A DNA stretch of 14,715 nt from positions 1-14,715 of the forward strand of contig JAFOZN010000022.1 in NCBI GenBank assembly GCA_017391185.1. Direction: 5' to 3'. A program made the translations under genes and the position numbers. This DNA is from Alistipes sp. (GTDB lineage: Bacteria > Bacteroidota > Bacteroidia > Bacteroidales > Rikenellaceae). The notes below the pieces were generated by a model, which had not been told where the DNA came from, did no database searches, and saw nothing but the letters and a program-made list of their open reading frames with translations. Of this stretch, positions 7,991 to 14,333 are shown one piece after another; the first letter of the stretch is position 1; every line of letters begins with the position of its first letter.

Positions 7991-8902
7991 ATGAAGCATT
8001 CTATTTTATTGCTTGTCGCATTATTCTCGCTGACAATCTGCTCGGCACAAGGTGTTGTTGAGCCTCTAATGCCCATGAATAAGTTTAAGATAGTCGAGGG
8101 TGGCGGTACAGGTCCATATAAAGCGTTGATGTATGAAGCTCCTGATTTGGCGGCTCATACTATTTTTGTTCCAGGAGACTTGACTAAGTTTAGTAAGAAA
8201 AATCCACTTCCTGTGATGGTGTGGGGTAATGGCGCGTGTACCAATTCCTCATGGGAGCATTACAAATTTCTCAACGAGATTGCTTCGCATGGCTTTTTGG
8301 TCATAGCTACGGGATATATCCCTATGGAGGAGAAACCATATCAAGGCCCGATGTCAACTTCGGCTCAGCAGTTGGAGGCGATAGATTGGGCGATAAAACA
8401 TAATGCCGATCCTGAAAGCCCATACTACAAACGAATTGATGTCGAGGCAATCGCTGCGGCGGGTATGTCCTGCGGAGGTTTGCAAACTTTGGATAATGCT
8501 AAGGATGAGCGTATTGCTACTATCATGATTATGAATAGCGGTCTGTTTATCAATCCACGTATCGCCATGCCTAATATGCCTATGCCTCAGAAGGAGCATT
8601 TGCAGGAGATCAAGGTGCCTGTAATCTATATCTTGGGCGGCAAGGAGGATATTGCCTATGAGAATGGTATGGACGATTTTCGCCGTATTAAGTCGGTGCC
8701 TGCGTTTGTGGCGAACTATCCCGTAGGTCATGGCGGAACATATCGTCAAGCTCATGGCGGAGAGTTTGTTGTGCCAGCTTTGGCATGGCTCAAGTGGCAG
8801 TTGCAGGGCGATAAGAACGCGGCCAAGATGTTCCGCGGCTCACCATGCGGACTCTCTCAGCGCGATGGCTGGACCACCGACAAAAATGAGTTGATAGATT
8901 AA
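7991..8902 (+). CDS. Secreted alpha/beta hydrolase, substrate unknown
   Basis: A 303-residue protein with a signal peptide (cleavage likely after Ala19, CSA|Q), so periplasmic or exported. It has the alpha/beta-hydrolase layout. The oxyanion-side strand is 'PVMVWGNGACTNSS', followed by 'LNEIASHGFLVIATG'. The nucleophile elbow is GMSCGG with Ser160, the acid is probably Asp220 in 'LGGKEDIAYE', and the base is His247 in 'PVGHGGTY'. The 'AAAGMSCGGL...NSGLF' pattern resembles a family of uncharacterised secreted hydrolases found in bacteria and fungi, distantly related to dienelactone hydrolase, cutinase and PHB-depolymerase-like enzymes. Esterase activity is a fair guess; the substrate cannot be named. 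The cysteine before the second glycine of the elbow is part of that subfamily pattern. It has its own strong terminator. The 73-nt gap upstream holds a hairpin but no recognisable TAnnTTTG promoter, so read-through from lolA is possible. Confidence 0.82.
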   Translation: MKHSILLLVALFSLTICSAQGVVEPLMPMNKFKIVEGGGTGPYKALMYEAPDLAAHTIFVPGDLTKFSKKNPLPVMVWGNGACTNSSWEHYKFLNEIASHGFLVIATGYIPMEEKPYQGPMSTSAQQLEAIDWAIKHNADPESPYYKRIDVEAIAAAGMSCGGLQTLDNAKDERIATIMIMNSGLFINPRIAMPNMPMPQKEHLQEIKVPVIYILGGKEDIAYENGMDDFRRIKSVPAFVANYPVGHGGTYRQAHGGEFVVPALAWLKWQLQGDKNAAKMFRGSPCGLSQRDGWTTDKNELID

Positions 8903-8929
8903 GAACTTCCCAAAATGATATTTATAATG

Positions 8930-8959
8930 ATTCCCGACCTCGCGGTTGGGAATTTTTTT
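8930..8959 (+). terminator. Intrinsic terminator after the hydrolase gene
   Basis: A 10-bp stem (ATTCCCGACC with GGTTGGGAAT, one G-U wobble) closes on the tetraloop TCGC and is followed by seven Ts at 8953-8959. It begins 27 nt after the hydrolase stop and separates that unit from gyrA. Confidence 0.93.
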
Positions 8960-9015
8960 AAATTCAGAGTAGTGTAAAAGTCATTTTCCTCCGATACCCT
9001 GTCGAGAAAAATCTT

Positions 9016-9054
9016 AAAATGGCTTAAATCGCCTGAAAATGGGCAAAAAATGGC
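9016..9054 (+). repeat. Three AAAATGG(G)C repeats upstream of gyrA
   Basis: AAAATGGC (9016-9023), AAAATGGGC (9036-9044) and AAAATGGC (9047-9054) occur within 39 nt of AT-rich non-coding DNA, 49 nt or more before the predicted -33 element. No gene or RNA structure explains this stretch. They could be binding sites or chance in an A-rich segment. Confidence 0.35.
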
Positions 9055-9102
9055 GGTTTTGGAGAATAAATCTTGCTGAGAAGCTAAATTTTGAGCTGTA
9101 AA

Positions 9103-9134
9103 ATTGCTTATTTGCCAAAAAAAGAGTAATTTTG
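9103..9134 (+). promoter_or_regulatory. gyrA promoter, Bacteroidetes type
   Basis: A perfect -7 element TAATTTTG (TAnnTTTG, 9127-9134) lies 20 nt downstream of ATTG (9103-9106), a three-of-four match to the -33 TTTG. The spacing equals that of the textbook promoter at 13292-13323. Transcription should start near 9139-9142, giving a gyrA leader of about 45 nt. Confidence 0.75.
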
Positions 9135-9146
9135 CTTAATTAAATG

Positions 9147-9164
9147 TGTGCGCTTTTGTGCGCT
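9147..9164 (+). repeat. Tandem 8-bp direct repeat in the gyrA leader
   Basis: TGTGCGCT occurs at 9147-9154 and again at 9157-9164, separated by TT. The 10-bp period puts both copies on the same helix face, a few bases downstream of the predicted transcription start and 20 nt before the start codon. This is a plausible operator or leader-RNA element; no binding protein can be named. Confidence 0.5.
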
Positions 9165-9173
9165 AATTTTATA

Positions 9174-9180
9174 AAGGAGA
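9174..9180 (+). promoter_or_regulatory. Strong Shine-Dalgarno of gyrA
   Basis: AAGGAGA lies four bases before the gyrA ATG (9185) and fixes that start. It is notable because other genes here, like most Bacteroidetes genes, lack a good Shine-Dalgarno. Confidence 0.7.
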
Positions 9181-9184
9181 TAAA

Positions 9185-11752
9185 ATGTTGACTGAGGAAG
9201 AAAAAAATGACGGTATGGTAGGTAGAATTATACCTATCAATCTCGAAGAGCAGATGAAGTCAGCCTATATCGATTACTCGATGTCGGTGATCGTTTCGCG
9301 TGCCTTGCCAGACGTGCGAGATGGTCTGAAGCCTGTACATCGCCGTATTTTGTACGATATGAGTGCTGAGCTTAATCTCTATTCGGACAAGCCAACTCGT
9401 AAGTCTGCCCGTATCGTGGGAGATGTACTCGGTAAGTTCCACCCACATGGCGATAGCTCAGTATATGAGGCTATGGTGCGTATGGCTCAGGAGTGGGCGA
9501 TGCGATATCCTTTGGTCGAGGGTCATGGTAACTTCGGTTCGATGGATGGTGATAAGGCTGCGGCGATGCGTTATACTGAGGCTCGTATGCAGAAGATCAC
9601 TGACGAGGTTATGGCCGATATCGAGAAGGAGACCATCGATTGGACTACCAACTTTGATGATACACTCAAAGAGCCAACAGTATTGCCTACCAAGATTCCA
9701 TTGCTTTTGGTCAATGGTGCCAGCGGTATCGCCGTAGGTATGGCTACCAATATGGCTCCACATAACTTGGGAGAGGTTGTAGACGCTTGTTGCGCCTATG
9801 TAGACAACCCTGAGTGCGAGTGTGAGGAGTTGCTCAAGTATGTCAAGGGCCCAGATTTCCCTACTGGAGCATTGATCTATGGTTACGAGGGTGTCAAGGA
9901 GGCGTTGCTTACAGGTCGTGGTCGTGTGGTTATGCGTGCTCGTACCGAGATCGAGACTACAGAGTCGGGTAGAGAGTGTATCGTAGTTACAGAGATCCCA
10001 TACATGGTTAACAAGGCCGAGATGATCAAGAAGATCGGCGCAATGGTTAACGAGAAGCGTATCGAGGGTATCTCGTATATTAACGATGAGAGTGACCGTA
10101 AGGGTTTGCGTATTACGATTTTTGTGAAGAAGGATGCATCGGCTAATGTGGTGTTGAATACACTCTTCAAGAATACCGAGTTGCAGACTTCATTTGCCGT
10201 AAACAATATCGCATTGGTGAACGGTCGTCCGATGCTCTTGAATTTGAAGGACTTGATTCGTCACTTTGTAGAGCATCGTCACGATGTTGTGGTACGCCGT
10301 ACACGTTTCGATTTGCGTAAGGCTCAGGAGCGTATGCATATCGTGCAGGGCTTGCTCATTGCTCAGGATAATATCGATGAGGTTGTTCGCATCATTCGTT
10401 CTTCAAAGAGCGTAGATATGGCCAAGCAGACTCTTCAGGAGCGTTTTGGCTTGAGCGAGATTCAATCTGCGGCTATCGTGGATATGCGTCTGAGAGCTTT
10501 GACTGGTTTGGAGCGTGATAAGCTGGAGGCTGAGCATGCTGAGTTGGAGCGTCAGATTAACTACTTCAATGAGGTGTTGGCCAGCGAGCAGTTGCAGTTG
10601 CAGATCGTCAAGGATGAGCTTTTGGAGATTAAGCAGAAGTATGGCGATGAGCGCCGTTCGGAGATTGTTTACTCTTCAGAGGAGTTCAACCCAGAGGATT
10701 TCTACGCTGATGAAGATATGGTTATCACTATCTCGCACATGGGTTACATCAAGCGTACACCACTCGCTGAGTATCGTATCCAGAACCGTGGTGGCGTAGG
10801 TATGAAGGGTAGTGCGACACGTGATGAGGACTTTATCGAGCATATCTATGTGGCTTCGATGCACAATACTATGATCTTCTTTACGGAGAAGGGACGTTGC
10901 TATTGGTTGAAGGTATATGATATCCCAGAGGGTACTCGTGCTTCTAAGGGTCGTGCGATCCAGAATATCATTCAGATCGAGCCAGATGATAAGGTACGTG
11001 CATACATCAATACCAAGAATTTGGGCGATGAGGAGTATATCAACAACAACTTCATCGTGATGTGTACTAAGGAGGGTGTTATCAAGAAGACTAAGCTTGA
11101 GGCATACTCTCGTCCACGTCAGAATGGTGTCAATGCTATCGTTATCCGTGAGGGCGACCAGCTTTTGGAGGCTAAGATTACCAGCGGTAAGGCTGAGATA
11201 ATGATCGCAGCTCGAGGTGGTAAGGCTATCCGCTTCAATGAGGAGAATGTACGTCCTATCGGTCGTGTAGGTGCTGGTGTTCGCGGTATTGCTTTGGATG
11301 AGGGCGATGAGGTTGTAGGTATGATCTGCATCGAGCCAGATGCTAAGCAGGATGTCTTGGTACTTTCTGAGAACGGATACGGTAAGCGTACCGATTTGGA
11401 TGAGTATCGTGTGACAAACCGTGGCGGTAAGGGTGTTAAGACTATCAATATCACCGAAAAGACTGGTGATTTGATTTCGATACAGGCTGTGACGGATGAG
11501 AACGATTTGATGATTATCAACCGTTCGGGTGTAACTATCCGTACTAAGGTTGATCAGATCCGTCTTGCTGGCCGTGCTACTCAGGGCGTAAGAATCATCA
11601 ACTTGCGTGAGGGTGATGTTATCGCTTCGGTGATGGCTGTGCCAGTGAGTGATGAGGAGGAGATCGCTGCAGAGGGCGTTGTCGCAGAGGAGGCTTCAGC
11701 TGAAGCACAGCCTGCTCAGAGTGTAGAAAATGCTCAACCAGAGAATGAATAG
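9185..11752 (+). CDS. gyrA: DNA gyrase subunit A
   Basis: GyrA is the DNA-cleaving and wrapping subunit of gyrase, which introduces negative supercoils with GyrB. It has 855 residues, a normal family length. The core opens with '[20 protein letters not shown]'. The catalytic tyrosine is Tyr130 in '[11 protein letters not shown]'. The quinolone region [13 protein letters not shown] has Ser91 (E. coli Ser83) and Glu95 (E. coli Asp87), a sensitive-type sequence. The C-terminal pinwheel (about 505-820) carries a GyrA-box-like QNRGGVG at 533-539, with Val where Lys/Arg is usual, and a second similar stretch, TNRGGKG, at 744-750. An acidic Glu/Ala-rich tail of about 35 residues ends the protein. 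The GyrA-box separates it from the paralogous ParC about 6 kb upstream. It has its own promoter, a terminator insulates it from upstream, and a strong Shine-Dalgarno fixes the start. gyrB is not in the window. Confidence 0.98.
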   Translation: MLTEEEKNDGMVGRIIPINLEEQMKSAYIDYSMSVIVSRALPDVRDGLKPVHRRILYDMSAELNLYSDKPTRKSARIVGDVLGKFHPHGDSSVYEAMVRMAQEWAMRYPLVEGHGNFGSMDGDKAAAMRYTEARMQKITDEVMADIEKETIDWTTNFDDTLKEPTVLPTKIPLLLVNGASGIAVGMATNMAPHNLGEVVDACCAYVDNPECECEELLKYVKGPDFPTGALIYGYEGVKEALLTGRGRVVMRARTEIETTESGRECIVVTEIPYMVNKAEMIKKIGAMVNEKRIEGISYINDESDRKGLRITIFVKKDASANVVLNTLFKNTELQTSFAVNNIALVNGRPMLLNLKDLIRHFVEHRHDVVVRRTRFDLRKAQERMHIVQGLLIAQDNIDEVVRIIRSSKSVDMAKQTLQERFGLSEIQSAAIVDMRLRALTGLERDKLEAEHAELERQINYFNEVLASEQLQLQIVKDELLEIKQKYGDERRSEIVYSSEEFNPEDFYADEDMVITISHMGYIKRTPLAEYRIQNRGGVGMKGSATRDEDFIEHIYVASMHNTMIFFTEKGRCYWLKVYDIPEGTRASKGRAIQNIIQIEPDDKVRAYINTKNLGDEEYINNNFIVMCTKEGVIKKTKLEAYSRPRQNGVNAIVIREGDQLLEAKITSGKAEIMIAARGGKAIRFNEENVRPIGRVGAGVRGIALDEGDEVVGMICIEPDAKQDVLVLSENGYGKRTDLDEYRVTNRGGKGVKTINITEKTGDLISIQAVTDENDLMIINRSGVTIRTKVDQIRLAGRATQGVRIINLREGDVIASVMAVPVSDEEEIAAEGVVAEEASAEAQPAQSVENAQPENE

Positions 11753-11770
11753 ATAATAATTTAAATAGAT

Positions 11771-11780
11771 TAAACGTTTA
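11771..11780. promoter_or_regulatory. Palindrome between gyrA and the TPR gene
   Basis: TAAACGTTTA is a perfect 10-bp palindrome 21 nt before the TPR start. Together with TATAAAACAGA at 11783-11793 it resembles the lolA leader (CGTTTA at 7271-7276, TATAAAACGGA at 7282-7292). No TAnnTTTG element is present in this 49-nt gap, so it is unclear whether it is a promoter, an operator or a translation-enhancing leader. Confidence 0.3.
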
Positions 11781-11801
11781 CTTATAAAACAGAAATTAAT
11801 T

Positions 11802-13166
11802 ATGAAAAGATTAATTTTCGCGGTGTTGGCTATAATGGTTATGGCTGCGCCAATGGCAAATGCACAGAAGGTAAATAAGGAGGCAGTTCTTGCAAAGCTT
11901 GAGAAGGCAGATGCTGATGTTGCAAATCCTAAGAAGGGCACAAAGGCTGCTACTTGGATGGCTCGCGGTAAGGCATACTATGATGCTGCCGTAGCTCCTA
12001 CTAAGGACATTTTCAACGGCATGGAGCTTTCAGTAGCTCAGCTTGCTATCGGTAAGCCTGAGGCTACTAACGAGGGTGTTGTACTCAATGGTCAGAAGTA
12101 CACTGAGATGGTTTATCCTTGGATGAAGGTTTATGTTGCTGGTGGCAAGATTGTAACATGGATTGTTACTCAGTCTGTTAAGGAGGGTGACTTGGCTATG
12201 GAGGCTTTGAACTCTTACAACAAGGCTTTCGAGTTGGATCCTAAGCAGGCTCCAAAGATTGCTGAGGCTTTGAAGTTCGTTGAGAACTACTACTCTCAGG
12301 GTGGTAACGCTGCTATGGATGCTGGTTTGTTCTCTCGCGCTGCAGAGCTTTATAACTGCGGTTACACTGTTCAGGAGAGCCCAGCTTATGCAGGTCAGAA
12401 GAATAGCGATTACCTCTACTTTGCAGGTTATTTGTGGACTGTAGATGGTGCTAACAACAAGGCATCATTCGTTAAGGGTGCTGAGGCTTTGAACAAGGCT
12501 TTGGCTAACGGTTACACAGATAAGGAGGGTAACATCTACTACTACCTCTACCACGCATACTATGGTCAGACAGACTCTGCAGTACGTGAGGCTAATATGC
12601 AGCGTGCTAAGCAGCTTTTGATGGAGGGTTTGGCTAAGTTCCCTAACAACGATCGTATCATCGAGGGTTTGATCAACGTATATACAGCAGATAGCAACAG
12701 CGATCCAAAGGAGTTGCTTGAGATGGTAAATAACGCTTTGCAGCGTGATCCTAAGAACAAGGATATGTGGTTCGGTCGTGGTCGTATCTACTACAGCTTG
12801 AAGAACTACGATGAGAGTATCACATCATTCAAGCGTGTTATCGCTTTGGATCCAAACGATGCTTTGGCTACATTCTACGTAGGTTTCTTCTACATCGCTA
12901 AGGGTGATGCTTTGAACGAGGAGATCAATCAGCGTGACTATAAGAGCAACGCAGAGTGGAAGGCAGATCAGGAGAAGGTAACTAACATCTACCGTGAGTC
13001 AGTTCCTTACCTTGAGAAGGCACACACTTTGAATCCAAAGGATTTCTCTACTATCGAGACATTGAAGATCCTTACATTCCGTTTGCGTGATGATGAGGGT
13101 ATGATGCCTAAGTACGAGAAGTACAACAAGCTCTATGAGGAGATGAAGGCTCAGCAGAACAAGTAA
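11802..13166 (+). CDS. Secreted tetratricopeptide-repeat protein
   Basis: This is a 454-residue exported TPR protein. A signal peptide is clear (cleavage probably after Ala21, ANA|QK), with no lipobox, so the protein is predicted periplasmic. Helical-hairpin repeats of TPR type are best seen in the second half: around 305-380 ('LLEMVNNALQRDPKN', 'GRGRIYYSLKNYDESITSF', 'VIALDPNDALATFYVGFFY') and near 390-425 ('VPYLEKAHTLNPKD'). More diverged units occur around 140-290. The fold implies protein-protein contacts; no catalytic motif is seen and the partner is unknown. Codon choice is distinctive: Tyr is mostly TAC, Asn AAC, Phe TTC, and Gly and Ala are mostly GGT and GCT, whereas ftsK and lolA favour TAT and AAT. 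This suggests very high expression. It follows gyrA after 49 nt with no terminator between them, so it could be read from the gyrA promoter, and it ends in a strong terminator. Confidence 0.85.
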   Translation: MKRLIFAVLAIMVMAAPMANAQKVNKEAVLAKLEKADADVANPKKGTKAATWMARGKAYYDAAVAPTKDIFNGMELSVAQLAIGKPEATNEGVVLNGQKYTEMVYPWMKVYVAGGKIVTWIVTQSVKEGDLAMEALNSYNKAFELDPKQAPKIAEALKFVENYYSQGGNAAMDAGLFSRAAELYNCGYTVQESPAYAGQKNSDYLYFAGYLWTVDGANNKASFVKGAEALNKALANGYTDKEGNIYYYLYHAYYGQTDSAVREANMQRAKQLLMEGLAKFPNNDRIIEGLINVYTADSNSDPKELLEMVNNALQRDPKNKDMWFGRGRIYYSLKNYDESITSFKRVIALDPNDALATFYVGFFYIAKGDALNEEINQRDYKSNAEWKADQEKVTNIYRESVPYLEKAHTLNPKDFSTIETLKILTFRLRDDEGMMPKYEKYNKLYEEMKAQQNK

Positions 13167-13187
13167 TCCCTTATAGTTGATATTATA

Positions 13188-13228
13188 AAATACGATCATC
13201 TGCCGTATGGCGGATGGTCGTATTTTTT
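13188..13228 (+). terminator. Strong intrinsic terminator after the TPR gene
   Basis: A 17-bp stem (13188-13204 with 13209-13225, two G-U wobbles) closes on the loop GTAT, and the T-run is at 13223-13228. It begins 22 nt after the TPR stop. Because the 5' arm begins with A-rich sequence, the hairpin also has partial symmetry for the other strand, but no gene approaches from the right. Confidence 0.94.
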
Positions 13229-13291
13229 GTTTCATGTGTAAGGTCTATGGTGCTTAGAAATATAAACGTGACTTAATTTAATTGAATAAAA

Positions 13292-13323
13292 TTTGGGGAA
13301 AAGTTTAATTATCTTTAACTTTG
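13292..13323 (+). promoter_or_regulatory. Promoter of the DUF2089-Yip1 unit
   Basis: A perfect TTTG (13292-13295) is followed after 20 nt by TAACTTTG (13316-13323), an exact match to the Bacteroidetes primary-sigma consensus TTTG-N19..21-TAnnTTTG. The start codon at 13346 lies 22 nt after the -7 box, giving a very short leader. Confidence 0.85.
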
Positions 13324-13345
13324 TATAAATAAAATTAAAATCGAT

Positions 13346-13633
13346 ATGATTAAAGCCAAACAATTGCCCAAGTTATGCCCTTCGTGTGGAGCTACTCTGA
13401 GGGTTAAAGCGATGCATTGTGCCCATTGCCAAACAAGTGTTGAGGGCGACTATGAACAACCTGCCTTGATGCGTATCTCGAAGGAGGATCAAGAGTTTAT
13501 TACCGATTTTGTCTTGTGTAGTGGCTCGCTTAAGGAGATGGCTCAGAAGATGGGCTTGAGTTATCCTACCGTTAGAAATAGGTTGGATGATTTGATCTCT
13601 ACCCTCAAGCGCAATGTCGAAAATGATAGATAA
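13346..13633 (+). CDS. DUF2089-like zinc-ribbon/helix-turn-helix protein
   Basis: A 95-residue predicted cytoplasmic protein with two parts. The first is an N-terminal zinc ribbon with two CxxC knuckles (Cys11/Cys14 in 'CPSC', Cys25/Cys28 in 'CAHC'). The second is a C-terminal helix-turn-helix at about residues 60-84 ('GSLKEMAQKMGLSYPTVRNR'), whose recognition helix resembles sigma-like or LuxR-like HTHs. This architecture matches the DUF2089 family, which has no firmly assigned function; DNA binding and transcriptional regulation are inferred from the HTH. It is the first gene after a perfect promoter. The next gene, a membrane protein, begins 26 nt after its stop, so the two probably form a unit in which this protein could regulate or respond to the membrane partner. 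Confidence 0.85.
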   Translation: MIKAKQLPKLCPSCGATLRVKAMHCAHCQTSVEGDYEQPALMRISKEDQEFITDFVLCSGSLKEMAQKMGLSYPTVRNRLDDLISTLKRNVENDR

Positions 13634-13659
13634 GTGTGAAATTTAATACATTGAATGTT

Positions 13660-14223
13660 ATGAAGAATAAACTGTTAAATCCGTTTCGTTATATGCCTAT
13701 ACGCCAAGCTACATGTTGGGGTTTGGTGGCATTGATATTGAGTGCTGTGCTATGTTGGCAAGCGGGATTGAGGATTACTTCGCTCACGCAGATAAATTTT
13801 GCGGGTGATGCGCTTTGGGTTGCCACTGCGCGCCAAGTAATTGTGTGGGTGTTGTTCTCGTTGGTGTTGTATGCGGCGGGAGTCATCTTCTCTAAATCTA
13901 AGGTGCGTTTTCAGGATGTTGCAGCTTTTAATCTCTTTGCGCGTATTCCGTTCGATATCTCTTTATTAATTTTCCTATTCCCTCAGGTGCGTAGCGTTAT
14001 GGGGCTGCTCATGGATAATAGTCTCAATACTGCGTTGCAATATATGAATCTATTGACAATTGTGGGATTGGTATCATCAGTATTATGTGTTTGGTATATG
14101 GTGTGGAGCTATATGGCCTTTTCTGAGGCAACCAATCTTAAAGGAGGACGAGGCGTGGCGATTTTTGCCGTAGCGTGGATAATAAGCTATCTCGGATCTC
14201 CATTCCTACTTATGTGGGCATAA
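13660..14223 (+). CDS. Yip1-like five-helix membrane protein
   Basis: A 187-residue integral membrane protein from the ATG at 13660; a GTG at 13636, 2 nt after the DUF2089 stop, would add eight residues and cannot be excluded. About five hydrophobic helices are visible, near residues 17-38, 57-78, 88-108, 128-155 and 167-186. The starting 'LLNPFRYM' followed by helices and the 'ARIPFDISLLIF' stretch fit Yip1-domain proteins of Bacteroidetes, where the function is unknown. The helix count is a reading by eye. It shares the promoter at 13292-13323 with the DUF2089 gene and ends at a terminator. Any transport or sensing role would be speculation. Confidence 0.7.
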   Translation: MKNKLLNPFRYMPIRQATCWGLVALILSAVLCWQAGLRITSLTQINFAGDALWVATARQVIVWVLFSLVLYAAGVIFSKSKVRFQDVAAFNLFARIPFDISLLIFLFPQVRSVMGLLMDNSLNTALQYMNLLTIVGLVSSVLCVWYMVWSYMAFSEATNLKGGRGVAIFAVAWIISYLGSPFLLMWA

Positions 14224-14244
14224 TGCAGATTAAGTAGATTTAAG

Positions 14245-14279
14245 AACCTCTTTACAACAGCGATTGTAGAGAGGTTTTT
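14245..14279 (+). terminator. Intrinsic terminator after the Yip1-like gene
   Basis: A 13-bp stem (14245-14257 with 14264-14276, one G-U wobble) closes on the loop CAGCGA; the T-run is at 14275-14279. It begins 21 nt after the stop codon. Its T-run overlaps the -33 element of the next promoter. Confidence 0.92.
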
Positions 14280-14307
14280 GTTGTTTATGAAATAATTGCT
14301 ATTTTTG
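14277..14307 (+). promoter_or_regulatory. Promoter of the TlpA-like lipoprotein gene
   Basis: TTTG at 14277-14280 and a perfect -7 TATTTTTG at 14300-14307 are separated by 19 nt, within the Bacteroidetes range. Transcription would start near 14312-14315, about 20 nt before the ATG at 14334. Confidence 0.75.
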
Positions 14308-14333
14308 GATATGCTTTTAATTTATTTCGGGAT

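Noticed and set aside
8030..8050. A possible lipobox around Cys17 of the secreted hydrolase.
   Set aside because: The residues before the Cys are L-T-I, with Ile at -1 where Gly/Ala/Ser is needed. Ordinary signal peptidase cleavage after Ala19 fits better.
8915..8977. A 20-codon frame starting MIFIMIPDLAV just after the hydrolase gene.
   Set aside because: It runs straight through the intrinsic terminator hairpin at 8930-8959, so it would not be transcribed efficiently.
9039..9101. A 20-codon frame starting MGKKWRFWRINL, basic and aromatic, upstream of gyrA.
   Set aside because: It lies upstream of the predicted gyrA promoter and has no ribosome-binding or promoter signal of its own. Its length is within chance expectation.
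118..11752. The idea that parC and gyrA are a recent local duplication.
   Set aside because: The proteins differ across most of their length, have distinct C-terminal domains, and match the ancient ParC and GyrA families separately.
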